DNA from: Bacteroidales bacterium
GTDB taxonomy: Bacteria; Bacteroidota; Bacteroidia; Bacteroidales; Paludibacteraceae
Direction: 5' to 3'
Assembly (NCBI GenBank): GCA_015061115.1
Contig: SUXE01000014.1
Span: 1 to 64,000, forward strand
DNA: 64,000 nt
The position numbers and the translations under genes are program-made. The notes beneath the pieces are model-generated. The model saw only the letters and a list, made by a program, of their open reading frames with translations, had not been told where the DNA came from and made no database searches. This document shows positions 9,428 to 19,205 of this stretch, in pieces; position 1 is the first letter of the stretch, and every line of letters begins with the position of its first letter.

Positions 9428-10798
9428 TTAATATTTCACGCCATTCACCACACATTTCTCTAATTTAGATCTTTTATTCGGTAATTGTATCGGATTTTTT
9501 GACTTATTTACAAATCTACATTTTTTAGCTATTACATATTCTGTAGATATAACGTCATCATTCGATTTAATATCACAGTTGGTTAACTTAATCCTAACAT
9601 CGGTATCTGAACTTCTCTTATTCTTCACAAAAAGTTTACCATCTGTTTCAAATTTACAATCATTGAATTCGTATGTCCCTTTTCGGTATTGGTTTCCATC
9701 ATCAATCAAAGGAGACGTATTTCTCAACTTAAATTCACATTTATTGAATTTATAATAGATCGATTCTGGGTTCATCGATGTGCCTTTAGAATACAAAATT
9801 CCTGCTATTCCACTTTGTTTAATAGTTTTAAAATCAAAATCGAACTTGCAGTCTTCATATTCCGTATTAAAAATACCATAATCATATTTGGAATCACCGG
9901 TACAAATCTGATATCCTTGAATCTTTCTTGAGTAAGATGCACCGCTAGTCTTAAAAGAACATGCCTTATATTTTACGTTAATTGTAGAATATGCCTTTTG
10001 AGAATGGGAATACACTAATATAAACCCAGAAGAGGGAGATTCACACTTAGAATAAAATTCACATTTTTCAACATTAACATCCATCTTGCATAATTTCTTA
10101 TCATATTTGTTATAAACAGAGAAGCACATGCACTCATCTTTTGCATCATGTTCAAAATATGAATTTTTTATAGAAACAGAACAAATCGAATCCCTTTGAT
10201 TCATCAACCATAAGATTCCTCCTTGTGTAGACAATGTGTTTATGACTATCCTACAATTTTCGATATTCAAAAAACGAGATCCATTGTCTCTTAAGAATGT
10301 AACGTTGTTATAATGTTTTTCCGACTTGAATTTGACATTTGCGAATTTCACTTTCTCACAAGACTCAACAGAGAATATATAGGTGTCACCTCTCTTTTCT
10401 TTGTCAGAAAACTTTTGTCCCAACAGACAATCTATTTCTAAATCACTAACCTCCAGATTTTTTTTTCTAGGCATTCCAAAATAAAAGAGTGCCCCATTCT
10501 CTTTTATATCATACTTTTCAGACACAGTCAATTTTGCTCCATTCCCATCTATTCTTAATTCATCTGATTTAGAGTGTTGTAATGCAGATACCAAAAGATA
10601 GTTTTTCCCTGAAGTAAAGCGTATCGGTTTTCCTGACCTTAAGCATTTGCTAATTGCTGGGCTGTCGTCTGATTTGCCGTCTCCTTTAGCTCCAAAGCTT
10701 TCTGGAGTAACATAATTGCTTCCATTTATTTTAGCGTAAGTGCCTCCAAAAATTATGATAAACAAGCAGAAAAAAAGAACTATTTTAATTTTATCCAT
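9428..10798 (-). CDS. Secreted right-handed beta-helix protein, pectate-lyase-superfamily N-terminus
   Basis: About 456 aa from the ATG at 10798, chosen because it opens directly into a signal peptide (MDKIKIVLFFCLFIIIFGG); in-frame ATGs at 10807 and 10822 are alternatives. After cleavage comes VTPESFGAKGDGKSDDSPAI, the hallmark start of pectate-lyase-3 domains, then many beta-helix-like rungs (FANVKF, NIENCRI, VEKCEF, YEDCKF, FNKCEF, LTNCDI). Such proteins degrade or bind acidic glycans; in a capsule locus it could trim or release the polymer. It overlaps the upstream glycosyltransferase by a few bases. Confidence 0.75.
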   Translation of the reverse strand: MDKIKIVLFFCLFIIIFGGTYAKINGSNYVTPESFGAKGDGKSDDSPAISKCLRSGKPIRFTSGKNYLLVSALQHSKSDELRIDGNGAKLTVSEKYDIKENGALFYFGMPRKKNLEVSDLEIDCLLGQKFSDKEKRGDTYIFSVESCEKVKFANVKFKSEKHYNNVTFLRDNGSRFLNIENCRIVINTLSTQGGILWLMNQRDSICSVSIKNSYFEHDAKDECMCFSVYNKYDKKLCKMDVNVEKCEFYSKCESPSSGFILVYSHSQKAYSTINVKYKACSFKTSGASYSRKIQGYQICTGDSKYDYGIFNTEYEDCKFDFDFKTIKQSGIAGILYSKGTSMNPESIYYKFNKCEFKLRNTSPLIDDGNQYRKGTYEFNDCKFETDGKLFVKNKRSSDTDVRIKLTNCDIKSNDDVISTEYVIAKKCRFVNKSKNPIQLPNKRSKLEKCVVNGVKY

Positions 10799-12038
10799 TT
10801 TTTTCATTTGAAATGTTATCAAACAAAGCCATCAACTTTTCATAATGAACAGACGGTGAATACTCTTCACTTATTTTGTCATATGCGTTTGTTCCCATTT
10901 GTTCTGTCTTTTGCGGATTTTCAAACATCAATTTTACTTTTTGTCGGAAATCCTCCACATCAGCGTACTTAAACAAATATCCAGTCTCACCCTCTTTTAC
11001 CAACTCTGGCAAAGAACCAAAATCAGTCGCAACGACAGCCTTCTTATATGCAAAGCTCTCCAATATGACATTAGGGAAATTATCATACCATTCAGAAGGG
11101 ACAACCGTAAACAAACATGATTTGAGATACGGGACAATCTGTTGGAATTCCATTTTTCCCAAGAATTCTATATTATGTCTTTTGCCTTCCAAGTACGACT
11201 TCAACTCATCCTCATAACCATTATTTGAGAATCCTATTATCTTTAAATTATAATCAGTTCCGACAAAAGTCTTAATAAGAGTAAGTAATCCTTTTTGCTT
11301 TTCAATACGTCCTACAAATAATGCAAATGGAGAATACTCCACCTGTGGATCTGATTCTTTGAGGTTAAAGAAAGTTGGGATGTGATTGAGTTTGGATTCC
11401 TTTATTCCATACTCTTTCAATTTGGATAAAGTAAAAGAGGAAGGAACGACAAAAGCATCTATTTTGTCTTTTACTTTCATCATATCATGCAATTTCTTCG
11501 CTCCAAATTTCAATGCGGAATAGACGGGAGAATTAAGGACACATTTATACTTGATGCAACTTGTCCAACTTCCTTTTAAGCAATCCTCACAAACTCCAAT
11601 CACGTCATTATAAAACAGTGCATTTGGACACATATATTGAAAATCACTTATTCTATGAACTACAGGCACTGATAATGAACGAGCAGCATCAATAATACTC
11701 GGAGATATTTTATTGTGATATTGCATTATGTAGACCAAATCGGGTTTTTCCTGCAATAATAAAGCCCTAAATTTATCTTTTGCTTCAAAAGAATAAAACA
11801 TTCTTGTGAATGATTTCAATATCACCGGAAGACTCTTACGAGACTTGGCAAAATAGACCTCGTCGTCGACCACATCCAAGAAAAAATCATCATATGGAGT
11901 CTCCTCATTTCGAGAATTTTTTATACTGAACGGTATTACCTGATGACCATTCTTCTCTAATATTTCTTTTATATTAAAATAATAACGTTCCGGGCCACCA
12001 GAAATGAAATATCTATAGTTTACTAAAACAATTTTCAT
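10791..12038 (-). CDS. Glycosyltransferase family 4
   Basis: 415 aa. N-terminal MKIVLVNYRYFISGGPERYY has the GGxERY acceptor loop; the C-terminal Rossmann domain begins FALFVGRIEKQKGLLTLI and has PSEWYDNFPNVILESFAYKK, the E-x7-E-like donor site with an inserted loop. A cysteine-rich stretch (CPN..CEDCLKGSW..CIKYKC) at about 130-170 is typical of a subset of GT4 enzymes. Overlaps the preceding gene by 4 bp (translational coupling) and the following gene by 8 bp. Confidence 0.9.
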   Translation of the reverse strand: MKIVLVNYRYFISGGPERYYFNIKEILEKNGHQVIPFSIKNSRNEETPYDDFFLDVVDDEVYFAKSRKSLPVILKSFTRMFYSFEAKDKFRALLLQEKPDLVYIMQYHNKISPSIIDAARSLSVPVVHRISDFQYMCPNALFYNDVIGVCEDCLKGSWTSCIKYKCVLNSPVYSALKFGAKKLHDMMKVKDKIDAFVVPSSFTLSKLKEYGIKESKLNHIPTFFNLKESDPQVEYSPFALFVGRIEKQKGLLTLIKTFVGTDYNLKIIGFSNNGYEDELKSYLEGKRHNIEFLGKMEFQQIVPYLKSCLFTVVPSEWYDNFPNVILESFAYKKAVVATDFGSLPELVKEGETGYLFKYADVEDFRQKVKLMFENPQKTEQMGTNAYDKISEEYSPSVHYEKLMALFDNISNEKNG

Positions 12039-13180
12039 TTTTCAGGATCATTAAAAATATAGTCTATCAATTTATCCAAATCATCATTTTGACGTTTGGT
12101 TATATAGCGATATCTATTCAACGCCATTTCAGAACGTTTCATATGTTCATTTTCGTCAGACAGTGAAATTATTCTATTCATTATCTCTTCCAAAGAATAA
12201 GGATTTGCATACAAGACAGCATCCCCACAAATCTCAGGTATAGATGTGAATGGAGAAGCGACAACGGGGACTCCATAACGCATTGCCTCTAAAGGAGGAT
12301 AACCGAATCCCTCATTCAAAGACATATAAATCAAAGCATAGGCATCATGATACAATTGTTCCATTTCTTCGTCATCCACATATCCTAAGAATTCAAATCT
12401 TGATGGATTCTTCAACGAATACCTGAAATTGGACATATCTTTTGCACCAGTAACTTTTACTCTGCAATCACTCAAATATCCATTAGAAAACAACCTGTCT
12501 AACGCCATTATGCTTCGCAACGCATTCTTCTCCCATCTATTAGCACTAACAATATAAAAATACTTTTGCGTTGTTAAAGTTGAACGTTCTTTTGAAGAAG
12601 ACGTTGATGGACTATAAAACACTGGAATATCTAAATCTCTATACTGTGGGAAATATGCTTTCAAAGAATTCTTTGTATGATTAGATACCACGACAAAACG
12701 AAACCTATCTTTTTTTGTCAGAGACCCAAAATCGGAAAACTCCCTTTTCAATCCTATTTTAGGAAACAATTTAACAATAAAAAGACGTAAATATTCTTTC
12801 ATTTTAGACTTATACCGGAAAGCATGCCAATCAATACGTGTTTCCAAACGTCTCAATCCATGAATTGTACCCAAAACAAAGCAATCAAGATTGATTTCCG
12901 GCATATCTAATGGTAGTGGGGAATAGACAACATCAAATTTTCCTTCCTTTACTATTTCTGTCAATGGAGTTTTATGAACATCCCATAGAGGGACATTATG
13001 TGATTTTGTCAAATCCTCAATTTCTGGATTAAGCCATTTAGACGAATCATAGAAACAAGACACACTTAAACCTCTCTCTATTATTCGTTTCAAAACGACT
13101 TCTCCATATCTACCTCCGCCATGACGTTTTGCACCGTCATTTGGCTGCGATGATAATAAATCAAATAGAACTGTCCGCAT
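12035..13180 (-). CDS. Glycosyltransferase (GT4-like)
   Basis: About 381 aa. N-terminus MRTVLFDLLSSQPNDGAKRHGGGRYGEVVL has a glycine-rich acceptor loop; C-terminus has FYIVSANRWEKNALRSI and EGFGYPPLEAMRYGVPVVAS, the donor-binding E-x7-E of GT-B retaining enzymes. The start at 13180 was preferred over an ATG nine bases upstream because it gives the usual charged-residue-then-beta-strand opening; both overlap the polymerase gene upstream. ATGA overlap with the next gene indicates one operon. Confidence 0.85.
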   Translation of the reverse strand: MRTVLFDLLSSQPNDGAKRHGGGRYGEVVLKRIIERGLSVSCFYDSSKWLNPEIEDLTKSHNVPLWDVHKTPLTEIVKEGKFDVVYSPLPLDMPEINLDCFVLGTIHGLRRLETRIDWHAFRYKSKMKEYLRLFIVKLFPKIGLKREFSDFGSLTKKDRFRFVVVSNHTKNSLKAYFPQYRDLDIPVFYSPSTSSSKERSTLTTQKYFYIVSANRWEKNALRSIMALDRLFSNGYLSDCRVKVTGAKDMSNFRYSLKNPSRFEFLGYVDDEEMEQLYHDAYALIYMSLNEGFGYPPLEAMRYGVPVVASPFTSIPEICGDAVLYANPYSLEEIMNRIISLSDENEHMKRSEMALNRYRYITKRQNDDLDKLIDYIFNDPEK

Positions 13181-14585
13181 TGGGTACACTATTGTTTTTT
13201 AATTGACAAATCAGATAAAGCTTTTTGAGCAGCAAACTCTTTTCTCTGTTCTTGTCAAGAAAATATTTTAGAATGATGACATAGCTGCATAGAAAAAATT
13301 CCCAAAAAAAGGGGCCAGTCATAAAAGCATAAATCATATAAGATGTAAGATAACATACAATAAATCTAAATTCAAGACCTTTTAGATTTCCTCTTCTGTA
13401 AAACATCCAGCACAAATGGAACATGGCGACAAACAATAATATATACAACAGTATAAAACCTATAATACCATATTGGGTAATTCCACTAAACAATAAACTT
13501 TCAAAACCCAATAAGACCGGATGCATACCATTTTCCGAAATATATTTCTGAATCCATCCTGCGCCCAATCCAAATATAGCACCTTCTGCACCTACAACAT
13601 TCGCAAGTCCGTCCAACTGATTTAATCTCATTTCTACAGAAGATCCTTTTATTTCGCCTTCACTTTTCGAATCATCCCAAAAATAGACAATTGAGTTTAC
13701 GTAAACCTGATATTTACCAAATATCGGCAGATAGGCAGAAATAACAAAAACGCTTATTAAAACCGCGCTTATTATTGCCAGTCTTCGTTGAGACATCCAT
13801 TTTAAACAGAAAATTCCAAAACCGAACAGTAATGCTACAAGAGAGGACCTAGAACCTGTCAAAAATAAGTTTATCAACAAACCAATCAATGATAATACTA
13901 TTATAAATCTCCACACCTTCTGTTTTTTTCCTAGACCTAAATATAGAGCAAAAAAATTATAAAAAAGGATCAATAGAAGTCCCGCATAAAACACAGGATT
14001 TCCAATGGTACCTCCCAATCTACCTTCCAACCCACCTCTCGATTCATCCAACATTCTCTCCAACGCTGCCACTCCTGAATATACAATATCAACAAACACC
14101 AGATATGGATTCTGATTTATCGAATAAGCGAATATTCCATAAGCAAAAACAAACAGGGCGACAACAACAATGTATTTGAAAATAGTCTCAAAATCACTTG
14201 ATTTTTTCATAAGGAGCAGAAAAAAAATAAAAGGGAAAACACCTAAAACAAACATTTTAAGTGCTGGTATCTGATCTATTAATGTCATCTTACTACCAAA
14301 TGGAAGCAGAAAGAAAAAAGAACATACATAAATCAAAATTATTGATAATATCTTTTTATTGTTTTTTTCAGAATACAAATTGTCCTTTACAGCCAAACAT
14401 ACAGATATACCAAACAGCATATAACTAAAAATTGTAGATGGAGAAAATGATAATATTTTCACCTGCGACGGGAATACCAATATGCTAAACAGATAAGAAG
14501 CCAACAATGCCAGTACTGGTTTGAATTTAGTAAAGACAAAAGCCGAAAGACAACCTAAAACAAATAATGCGACAAAGAAAAGCAT
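13161..14585 (-). CDS. wzy: O-antigen/capsule polymerase, Wzy-type multi-pass membrane protein
   Basis: 474 aa, about ten to twelve hydrophobic segments, with a long loop (~290-355, SIVYFWDDSKSEG...LGLGAGWIQKYISENGMHPVL) and the LFLTGSRSSLVALLFG motif common to Wzy_C/O-antigen ligase-like proteins. Wzy polymerises flipped repeat units at the periplasmic face of the inner membrane. Sequence identity of Wzy proteins is low, so this rests on topology, the SRSS motif and position among the glycosyltransferases. A WaaL-type ligase cannot be excluded. Confidence 0.75.
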   Translation of the reverse strand: MLFFVALFVLGCLSAFVFTKFKPVLALLASYLFSILVFPSQVKILSFSPSTIFSYMLFGISVCLAVKDNLYSEKNNKKILSIILIYVCSFFFLLPFGSKMTLIDQIPALKMFVLGVFPFIFFLLLMKKSSDFETIFKYIVVVALFVFAYGIFAYSINQNPYLVFVDIVYSGVAALERMLDESRGGLEGRLGGTIGNPVFYAGLLLILFYNFFALYLGLGKKQKVWRFIIVLSLIGLLINLFLTGSRSSLVALLFGFGIFCLKWMSQRRLAIISAVLISVFVISAYLPIFGKYQVYVNSIVYFWDDSKSEGEIKGSSVEMRLNQLDGLANVVGAEGAIFGLGAGWIQKYISENGMHPVLLGFESLLFSGITQYGIIGFILLYILLFVAMFHLCWMFYRRGNLKGLEFRFIVCYLTSYMIYAFMTGPFFWEFFLCSYVIILKYFLDKNREKSLLLKKLYLICQLKNNSVPNADSSI

Positions 14586-15532
14586 TACCTTACCAACTTT
14601 AAAATGCCAATTTTAATATTGAACAAGAACTTTGCTATTCTCCATACGCAATCCTGAAGAATATTCATTTGGCAATAACAAGATAAATAATGAGAAGCGC
14701 TGCTCAATGAGCATTTTAACAAAAAAGCCCCACTTGTCTTTTTTGTAGATGAAGCACCCAGATGGATGCATTTCACCTTTGGCAACAGATAATTATTCTT
14801 GTTTAATCTTTTAATTTTTTTATATAATATGTTCTCTTCGAAATATAAAAAAGTGTGATTATCAAAACCTCCCACCTCCTTGATCAAATCCTTTGAGACT
14901 AACATACATGAACCACTAGGCAACTCTATTGGCAATATATCATTGTTTTGTAGTTCAGGATCTGCCATAAACAATTTTCTTCGTCTCTCATTTTTTGAGA
15001 TATATCCAAAGAAATCCTTATATAAAAACAAATAAGTCAAAATCAATTCCCACTCGCCATGGTTTTTTCTTGCACAATTATAGTCTATTTCCTCAAGACC
15101 CTTTTTAAAGAGGATTGGACTTATAATCGCACAATCGTCCAAAGTCGACCTGACCTTTTGCATATTGGGAATAATATCCTCCACAAACAATATGTCATTA
15201 TTCAAAATAAGAATATCATCAATAGACTTATCATTATAGGCCAACCGGAGTCCCTTATTGTTACCCTCTCCGTATCCATCATTTTTATCTGAAATCAGAA
15301 ATGTCATACGAGGCAAATCAGATATTGAGGCATGGTCATCATGAAGAATCAAAGTGTCTGAAAAAGATTCTCTTAAAAAGAGCGAAATCTCATCCACCAC
15401 ATTATGATTTGTGGAACCATTGTCTACAACAATGTATTTAATATCTGCCGTATTAAAAGTCTCAACACTCTTAATACAATTAATAGTATCCTGAGAATTA
15501 TTGTAATTTAATATAACTACAGCTGTTGACAT
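14585..15532 (-). CDS. Glycosyltransferase family 2, rhamnosyltransferase-like
   Basis: 315 aa. The N-terminus AVVILNYNNSQDTINCIKSV and YIVVDNGSTN are the nucleotide-binding start of GT2 enzymes; ILILNNDILFVED supplies the DxD-like metal site; LPSGSCMLVSKDLIKEVGGFD is the conserved acceptor-side motif of the WcaA/rhamnosyltransferase subgroup. The stop overlaps the start of the polymerase gene by one base (TAATG). First gene after a 485-bp gap, so likely the first gene of its transcript. Confidence 0.88.
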   Translation of the reverse strand: MSTAVVILNYNNSQDTINCIKSVETFNTADIKYIVVDNGSTNHNVVDEISLFLRESFSDTLILHDDHASISDLPRMTFLISDKNDGYGEGNNKGLRLAYNDKSIDDILILNNDILFVEDIIPNMQKVRSTLDDCAIISPILFKKGLEEIDYNCARKNHGEWELILTYLFLYKDFFGYISKNERRRKLFMADPELQNNDILPIELPSGSCMLVSKDLIKEVGGFDNHTFLYFEENILYKKIKRLNKNNYLLPKVKCIHLGASSTKKTSGAFLLKCSLSSASHYLSCYCQMNILQDCVWRIAKFLFNIKIGILKLVR

Positions 15533-16017
15533 TTTCTAATCGTTCAATGATGTTTATGAAAATAAACTATTAGAACTACAATACAACCACTTATCAGATC
15601 AGTTATTGTTAACTCTAAGAGAACCATTAACTTTTACAACCAGCGGGAATCTGACAAAAATTGAAAAAAAAGCCCATCCCGACATTTCTGGACAAAGATA
15701 CAAATTTTTAGAATCTAATCTCTATTCCAGATTTGAAAGATTTACCACATTACCTTCCACATACAATGTTTATCCAAGCGAACTAAGCCGAAAGCTATAT
15801 AGAAAACATGTATGTTCATCTGTCTCTTCAGTATTCTCCCCCATCCTCATTTGCAAAATAGGAGGAAAGTATCAATCAAAAGCTTTACACCAACTCGACT
15901 TTATAATCTCAAAGACTTCGTTTACACAGGGTACACGTCAACAAATTGGCCCAAAAATAACATAACAAAACACTTTAATAACAATATAACAATAAGCTAA
16001 AAATTCGCCAAACAGTG
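15533..16017. other. 485-bp non-coding gap with a possible minus-strand promoter
   Basis: No convincing gene; the ORFs here are short and composition is AT-rich. On the minus strand TATCTTTG (15693-15700) matches the Bacteroidetes -7 element and would start a transcript about 150 nt before the GT2 gene at 15532, but no good TTTG lies 19-21 nt upstream. A GGGC-T9 stretch occurs just downstream of it. Confidence 0.4.
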
Positions 16018-17085
16018 TCAAAATTCCTTATTTCTTTCCTTGACTATTCCAATACGATTTGATAATTTTTTAACAGTCAGTTCCATCAACACAACACCTG
16101 TCAAACAAATCATTTTGAATGAAGTAAATATAAGTTTATTAAATTCAGATTTAGAAAGCCATCCTTTTTTCATCAATCGCAACAATCTCAATATTATCAT
16201 CTTGCGAATATTGATGTCATTCCAAAATGATCTCTGTGGAAATACTCCATTTAGATATAGAGATGACGCAGCAATAAGCGACTTATTACATAAGACATTG
16301 ACCTTTTCACCCGAAGATTGCACCATTCCATTTGAATTGATTCTATACGTTCCTGTTTTTTCAGGAAGATAAAAGCCTTCTGAATATCCAGCTAAAATCA
16401 AAAAGAGATAATAGTCTATTCCTATAGAATTTTTTTTTGATAATTCTAAATACAATTCATTCAAATGTTGTCTTACACAGACTGTCAGTGTAAGAATATT
16501 ATTATGGTCAAGCAATGTTGCAAACAAATCACCACTATGCGAACGAAGCATTCTTTCTTCACACCATGGATACTCTTGGGCTTGTCCATCCTCCTTGACT
16601 GTAGAAAATGCCGTATAAACAAAACCTATTTGGGGATCTTTTTCCATCACATCCACTTGTTTCTGTAATTTCAAGGGATCAGTCCAAAAATCATCTCCTT
16701 CACAAAATGCTTCATATTCACAAACAGCACGATAAGGCTTATATATTTCTTGTTTTTCTGGTTTAGAAAACAAATTTACCTTCAATAAACAAAACAAAAA
16801 CACACAATTCTCGTTTGTCTTATGAGGGACTCTAATATATTTTGATATGTCATCCTCAGAAATCCCAGCTTTCGTCATATCGCAATTTTCATTTGCATAT
16901 TGTCGAATCACTTCCTGATTTTCATCCTTACTTGCATCATCAACTACAATACAAATGAATGGGAAATCCGTCTCCTGTATAGAAAAGCCATTCAATGCAT
17001 CGCATATAAATTTTGAATGGTTATAAGTTGGACATTTAACCAATACCTTATAATCTATATCTGGAAAAGGAACACATATGTTCAT
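16018..17085 (-). CDS. Glycosyltransferase family 2
   Basis: 355 aa. KVLVKCPTYNHSKFICDALNGF and FICIVVDDASKDEN are the N-terminal nucleotide-binding strands of a GT2 (GT-A fold) enzyme; CEYEAFCEGDDFWTDPLKLQKQ has the ED-type metal-binding and QVxxL-like segments of the EpsE/WcaA subgroup. The C-terminal ~100 residues are helical with two moderately hydrophobic stretches that may anchor it at the membrane. Isolated by gaps of 485 and 360 bp, so perhaps its own transcript. Confidence 0.88.
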   Translation of the reverse strand: MNICVPFPDIDYKVLVKCPTYNHSKFICDALNGFSIQETDFPFICIVVDDASKDENQEVIRQYANENCDMTKAGISEDDISKYIRVPHKTNENCVFLFCLLKVNLFSKPEKQEIYKPYRAVCEYEAFCEGDDFWTDPLKLQKQVDVMEKDPQIGFVYTAFSTVKEDGQAQEYPWCEERMLRSHSGDLFATLLDHNNILTLTVCVRQHLNELYLELSKKNSIGIDYYLFLILAGYSEGFYLPEKTGTYRINSNGMVQSSGEKVNVLCNKSLIAASSLYLNGVFPQRSFWNDINIRKMIILRLLRLMKKGWLSKSEFNKLIFTSFKMICLTGVVLMELTVKKLSNRIGIVKERNKEF

Positions 17086-17445
17086 AATTTACAAAATCTA
17101 CTTATTAAACAACCAAATGACTAATTGCAAAAAACGCAACATCATCTTATATTTTCATTTTACCTATCTTCACAAACCATATTTTTTATGCAGAAGGTAA
17201 CCATTTGAATTTTATGGTCGAAAACTAACTATATTCCTTTATGTTTTTAGTTTGCCTAAAACATCAAAGTCATAACAGCGAAACTTTTTCGCTACACATT
17301 TTCAAAATAATCTTTGTTTTCTATGAATTTATGATAACGGTCGATGCTAATATATTACGTCCCCTTAATTGTTGTATCAAATTGTTGACGTATAAGTATC
17401 ACTCTCTCAATTAACAACAATTATTCATTCTTTGGAACACATCCT
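17086..17445. other. 360-bp AT-rich intergenic gap, nothing recognised
   Basis: Lies between the GNAT gene and the GT2 gene. It is very AT-rich and both strands are broken by frequent stops. A small inverted repeat AGCGAAAnnTTTCGCT near 17278-17295 could be a weak terminator for the GNAT-side transcript. No promoter matching TTTG/TAnnTTTG was found on the minus strand. Confidence 0.35.
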
Positions 17446-17877
17446 TTATATTTTAAGTTCCATCATATTCTTTGATTCTCCAGTTTCTATCTCCACAAAT
17501 CCATGTTTTTTATAAAATTTTTGAGCACCTATATTATCCATACTCACCTGCAAACGAATCGTTGATATCGAATCATCTAAATTTTCTTTCATTTTATCAA
17601 GCATCAACGAACCAATTGATTGTCCTCTATATTGCTTATTCACTGCAATTATACTAATAAATGCTATATGCGTATCTTTGTTCACATAATACATATTACA
17701 ACCAATGACTGTATTATTTTCAACAACCAAATCCTTACAAGCGAAATCATTTAGCTTTTTTGAATGTTCCATTAATCGTTCATCAGTCCACCTAGGAGGC
17801 ACAAATTTTTCGTCACATTGGAACAATATATTCTTTACCTCAATATCAGAAAGAGTAACGTCGTGTACATATTTCAT
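17446..17877 (-). CDS. GNAT-family N-acetyltransferase
   Basis: About 143 aa from the ATG at 17877, which lies 2 bp after the stop of the upstream gene; an ATG at 17895 would overlap that gene. IAFISIIAVNKQYRGQSIGSLML is GNAT motif A (Q/R-x-x-G-x-G/S) that binds acetyl-CoA pyrophosphate, and SMDNIGAQKFYKKHGFVE is motif B. It acetylates an amine, possibly the amino sugar or amino-acid substituent produced by the three genes upstream (PaaK-like, ATP-grasp, aminotransferase), with which it forms a tight cluster. Confidence 0.85.
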   Translation of the reverse strand: MKYVHDVTLSDIEVKNILFQCDEKFVPPRWTDERLMEHSKKLNDFACKDLVVENNTVIGCNMYYVNKDTHIAFISIIAVNKQYRGQSIGSLMLDKMKENLDDSISTIRLQVSMDNIGAQKFYKKHGFVEIETGESKNMMELKI

Positions 17878-17879
17878 AT

Positions 17880-19205
17880 CTAGGATTTCTTCCAATTATT
17901 TATAATCAATTTTCTTTTCCCTGAATTTAAAACAGGAATTTCTTCAATAAAATCAACTTCTACATCAGCATCCTCTCCGACTACCTCCTTAACCAATTGA
18001 ATGTAGTGATCTTTGTTTGATTCCCACATTTTATCACTTAAACATAAATTCAGAAGATAGTTTTTAGGTCCATTTTGTATAAACTGCCATTGTTTAACAG
18101 TCGGAGAATGAGCCACATCTTTAGATATACTATTAAAAAAGTCAACGTATTCTCCATTTGTTTTTATTATCATATCGGTTTTTCTTCCAGAAAGAGACTT
18201 TATACTAAGCATTATTCCACCCTCAGTAACACTGCCGACTTTTGCAAGATCGCCAATATCATAACGAATTAATGGCATAGCATGATTAGTAAAATCTGTT
18301 ACTACAACTCGTCCCAACTCACCATTATCTACTGGTTCATCAGAATCTAATTTTAATATTTCAATATAACAATTAGCCCTGTTTAGTATCATAGTAGTAG
18401 GACATCCATTTACATCAGATTGCCCAAATATTCCATTTTCTTCATTTGCATATTGCGAGATAACCGAACATCCAAGTTCGTTTACTATTCTATCTTTAAG
18501 AGATTCTGTAAGCAATTCTCCTCCAGCAATAAAGAGCGGTTTATGCTTAAACACAATTTTGTGATCTACTGCATATCTAGTAACAGTATCCATTGTCGTC
18601 ACATAGCCACGAATAAACTTAACTCTATTATCATTAATTGTCTTTATTATTCGTTCAACCTTGACATTATTTAGATTTGCATTATCTACATATATGATAT
18701 TGTACTCTCTATTCCACATTATGTCATCATTGAATTCATAATGACGTTTCACGGCCCTAAAATGCATAAGCAAATCATATGAATGGAAACCTACCTGTTC
18801 ATTACAAGCTTTGATTGTCGCTATTCTTCTTATACGACACTCCGTATCTTGACAAACCCTAAAAGGGGTTCCTGTAGATCCGCTTGTACTCTGAACATGC
18901 ACATCTCCGATTTGCCCTGGAATTTTTTCTATAGGAGTAACAAAATCATTATAATTATCTAAAACTATTTGTTTATTTATAACCGGAAAATCTTCCAGTT
19001 TATTGCTATTAATTTTTGAATAAAATCTTGTATTCGCACAAGCAAACTCCAACATACAAGAAAGTTTTCGTTTCCTGATTTCTTCACCTTGATCAGGATT
19101 ATTAATAATAAACATCACTTCCTTGAAATGCTTCCACATTTTTCCTCCATGGAAGAAATCATCAATCCAAAATTTTTTTCTTTTTAGATATGTTAATAAA
19201 CTCAT
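17880..19205 (-). CDS. PaaK/CapK-like adenylate-forming enzyme
   Basis: 441 aa. QSTSGSTGTPF (~105-115) is the phosphate-binding loop of the phenylacetate-CoA ligase family; YANEENGIFGQ and LIRYDIGDLAKVG are the A5 and A7-type motifs, and LSGRKTDMIIKTNGEYVDF the hinge to a small C-terminal domain. Members activate carboxylic acids as acyl-AMP; CapK-like versions occur in capsule loci with poorly known substrates. Overlaps the ATP-grasp gene by 4 bp, so the two products likely act in sequence. Possible role: attach an acyl or amino-acid group to a sugar. Confidence 0.82.
   Translation of the reverse strand: MSLLTYLKRKKFWIDDFFHGGKMWKHFKEVMFIINNPDQGEEIRKRKLSCMLEFACANTRFYSKINSNKLEDFPVINKQIVLDNYNDFVTPIEKIPGQIGDVHVQSTSGSTGTPFRVCQDTECRIRRIATIKACNEQVGFHSYDLLMHFRAVKRHYEFNDDIMWNREYNIIYVDNANLNNVKVERIIKTINDNRVKFIRGYVTTMDTVTRYAVDHKIVFKHKPLFIAGGELLTESLKDRIVNELGCSVISQYANEENGIFGQSDVNGCPTTMILNRANCYIEILKLDSDEPVDNGELGRVVVTDFTNHAMPLIRYDIGDLAKVGSVTEGGIMLSIKSLSGRKTDMIIKTNGEYVDFFNSISKDVAHSPTVKQWQFIQNGPKNYLLNLCLSDKMWESNKDHYIQLVKEVVGEDADVEVDFIEEIPVLNSGKRKLIINNWKKS

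Noticed and set aside
15606-15965. 119-codon plus-strand ORF in the 485-bp gap
   Set aside because: Opposite to every gene around it, no ribosome-binding site or recognisable motif; typical random ORF in AT-rich DNA.
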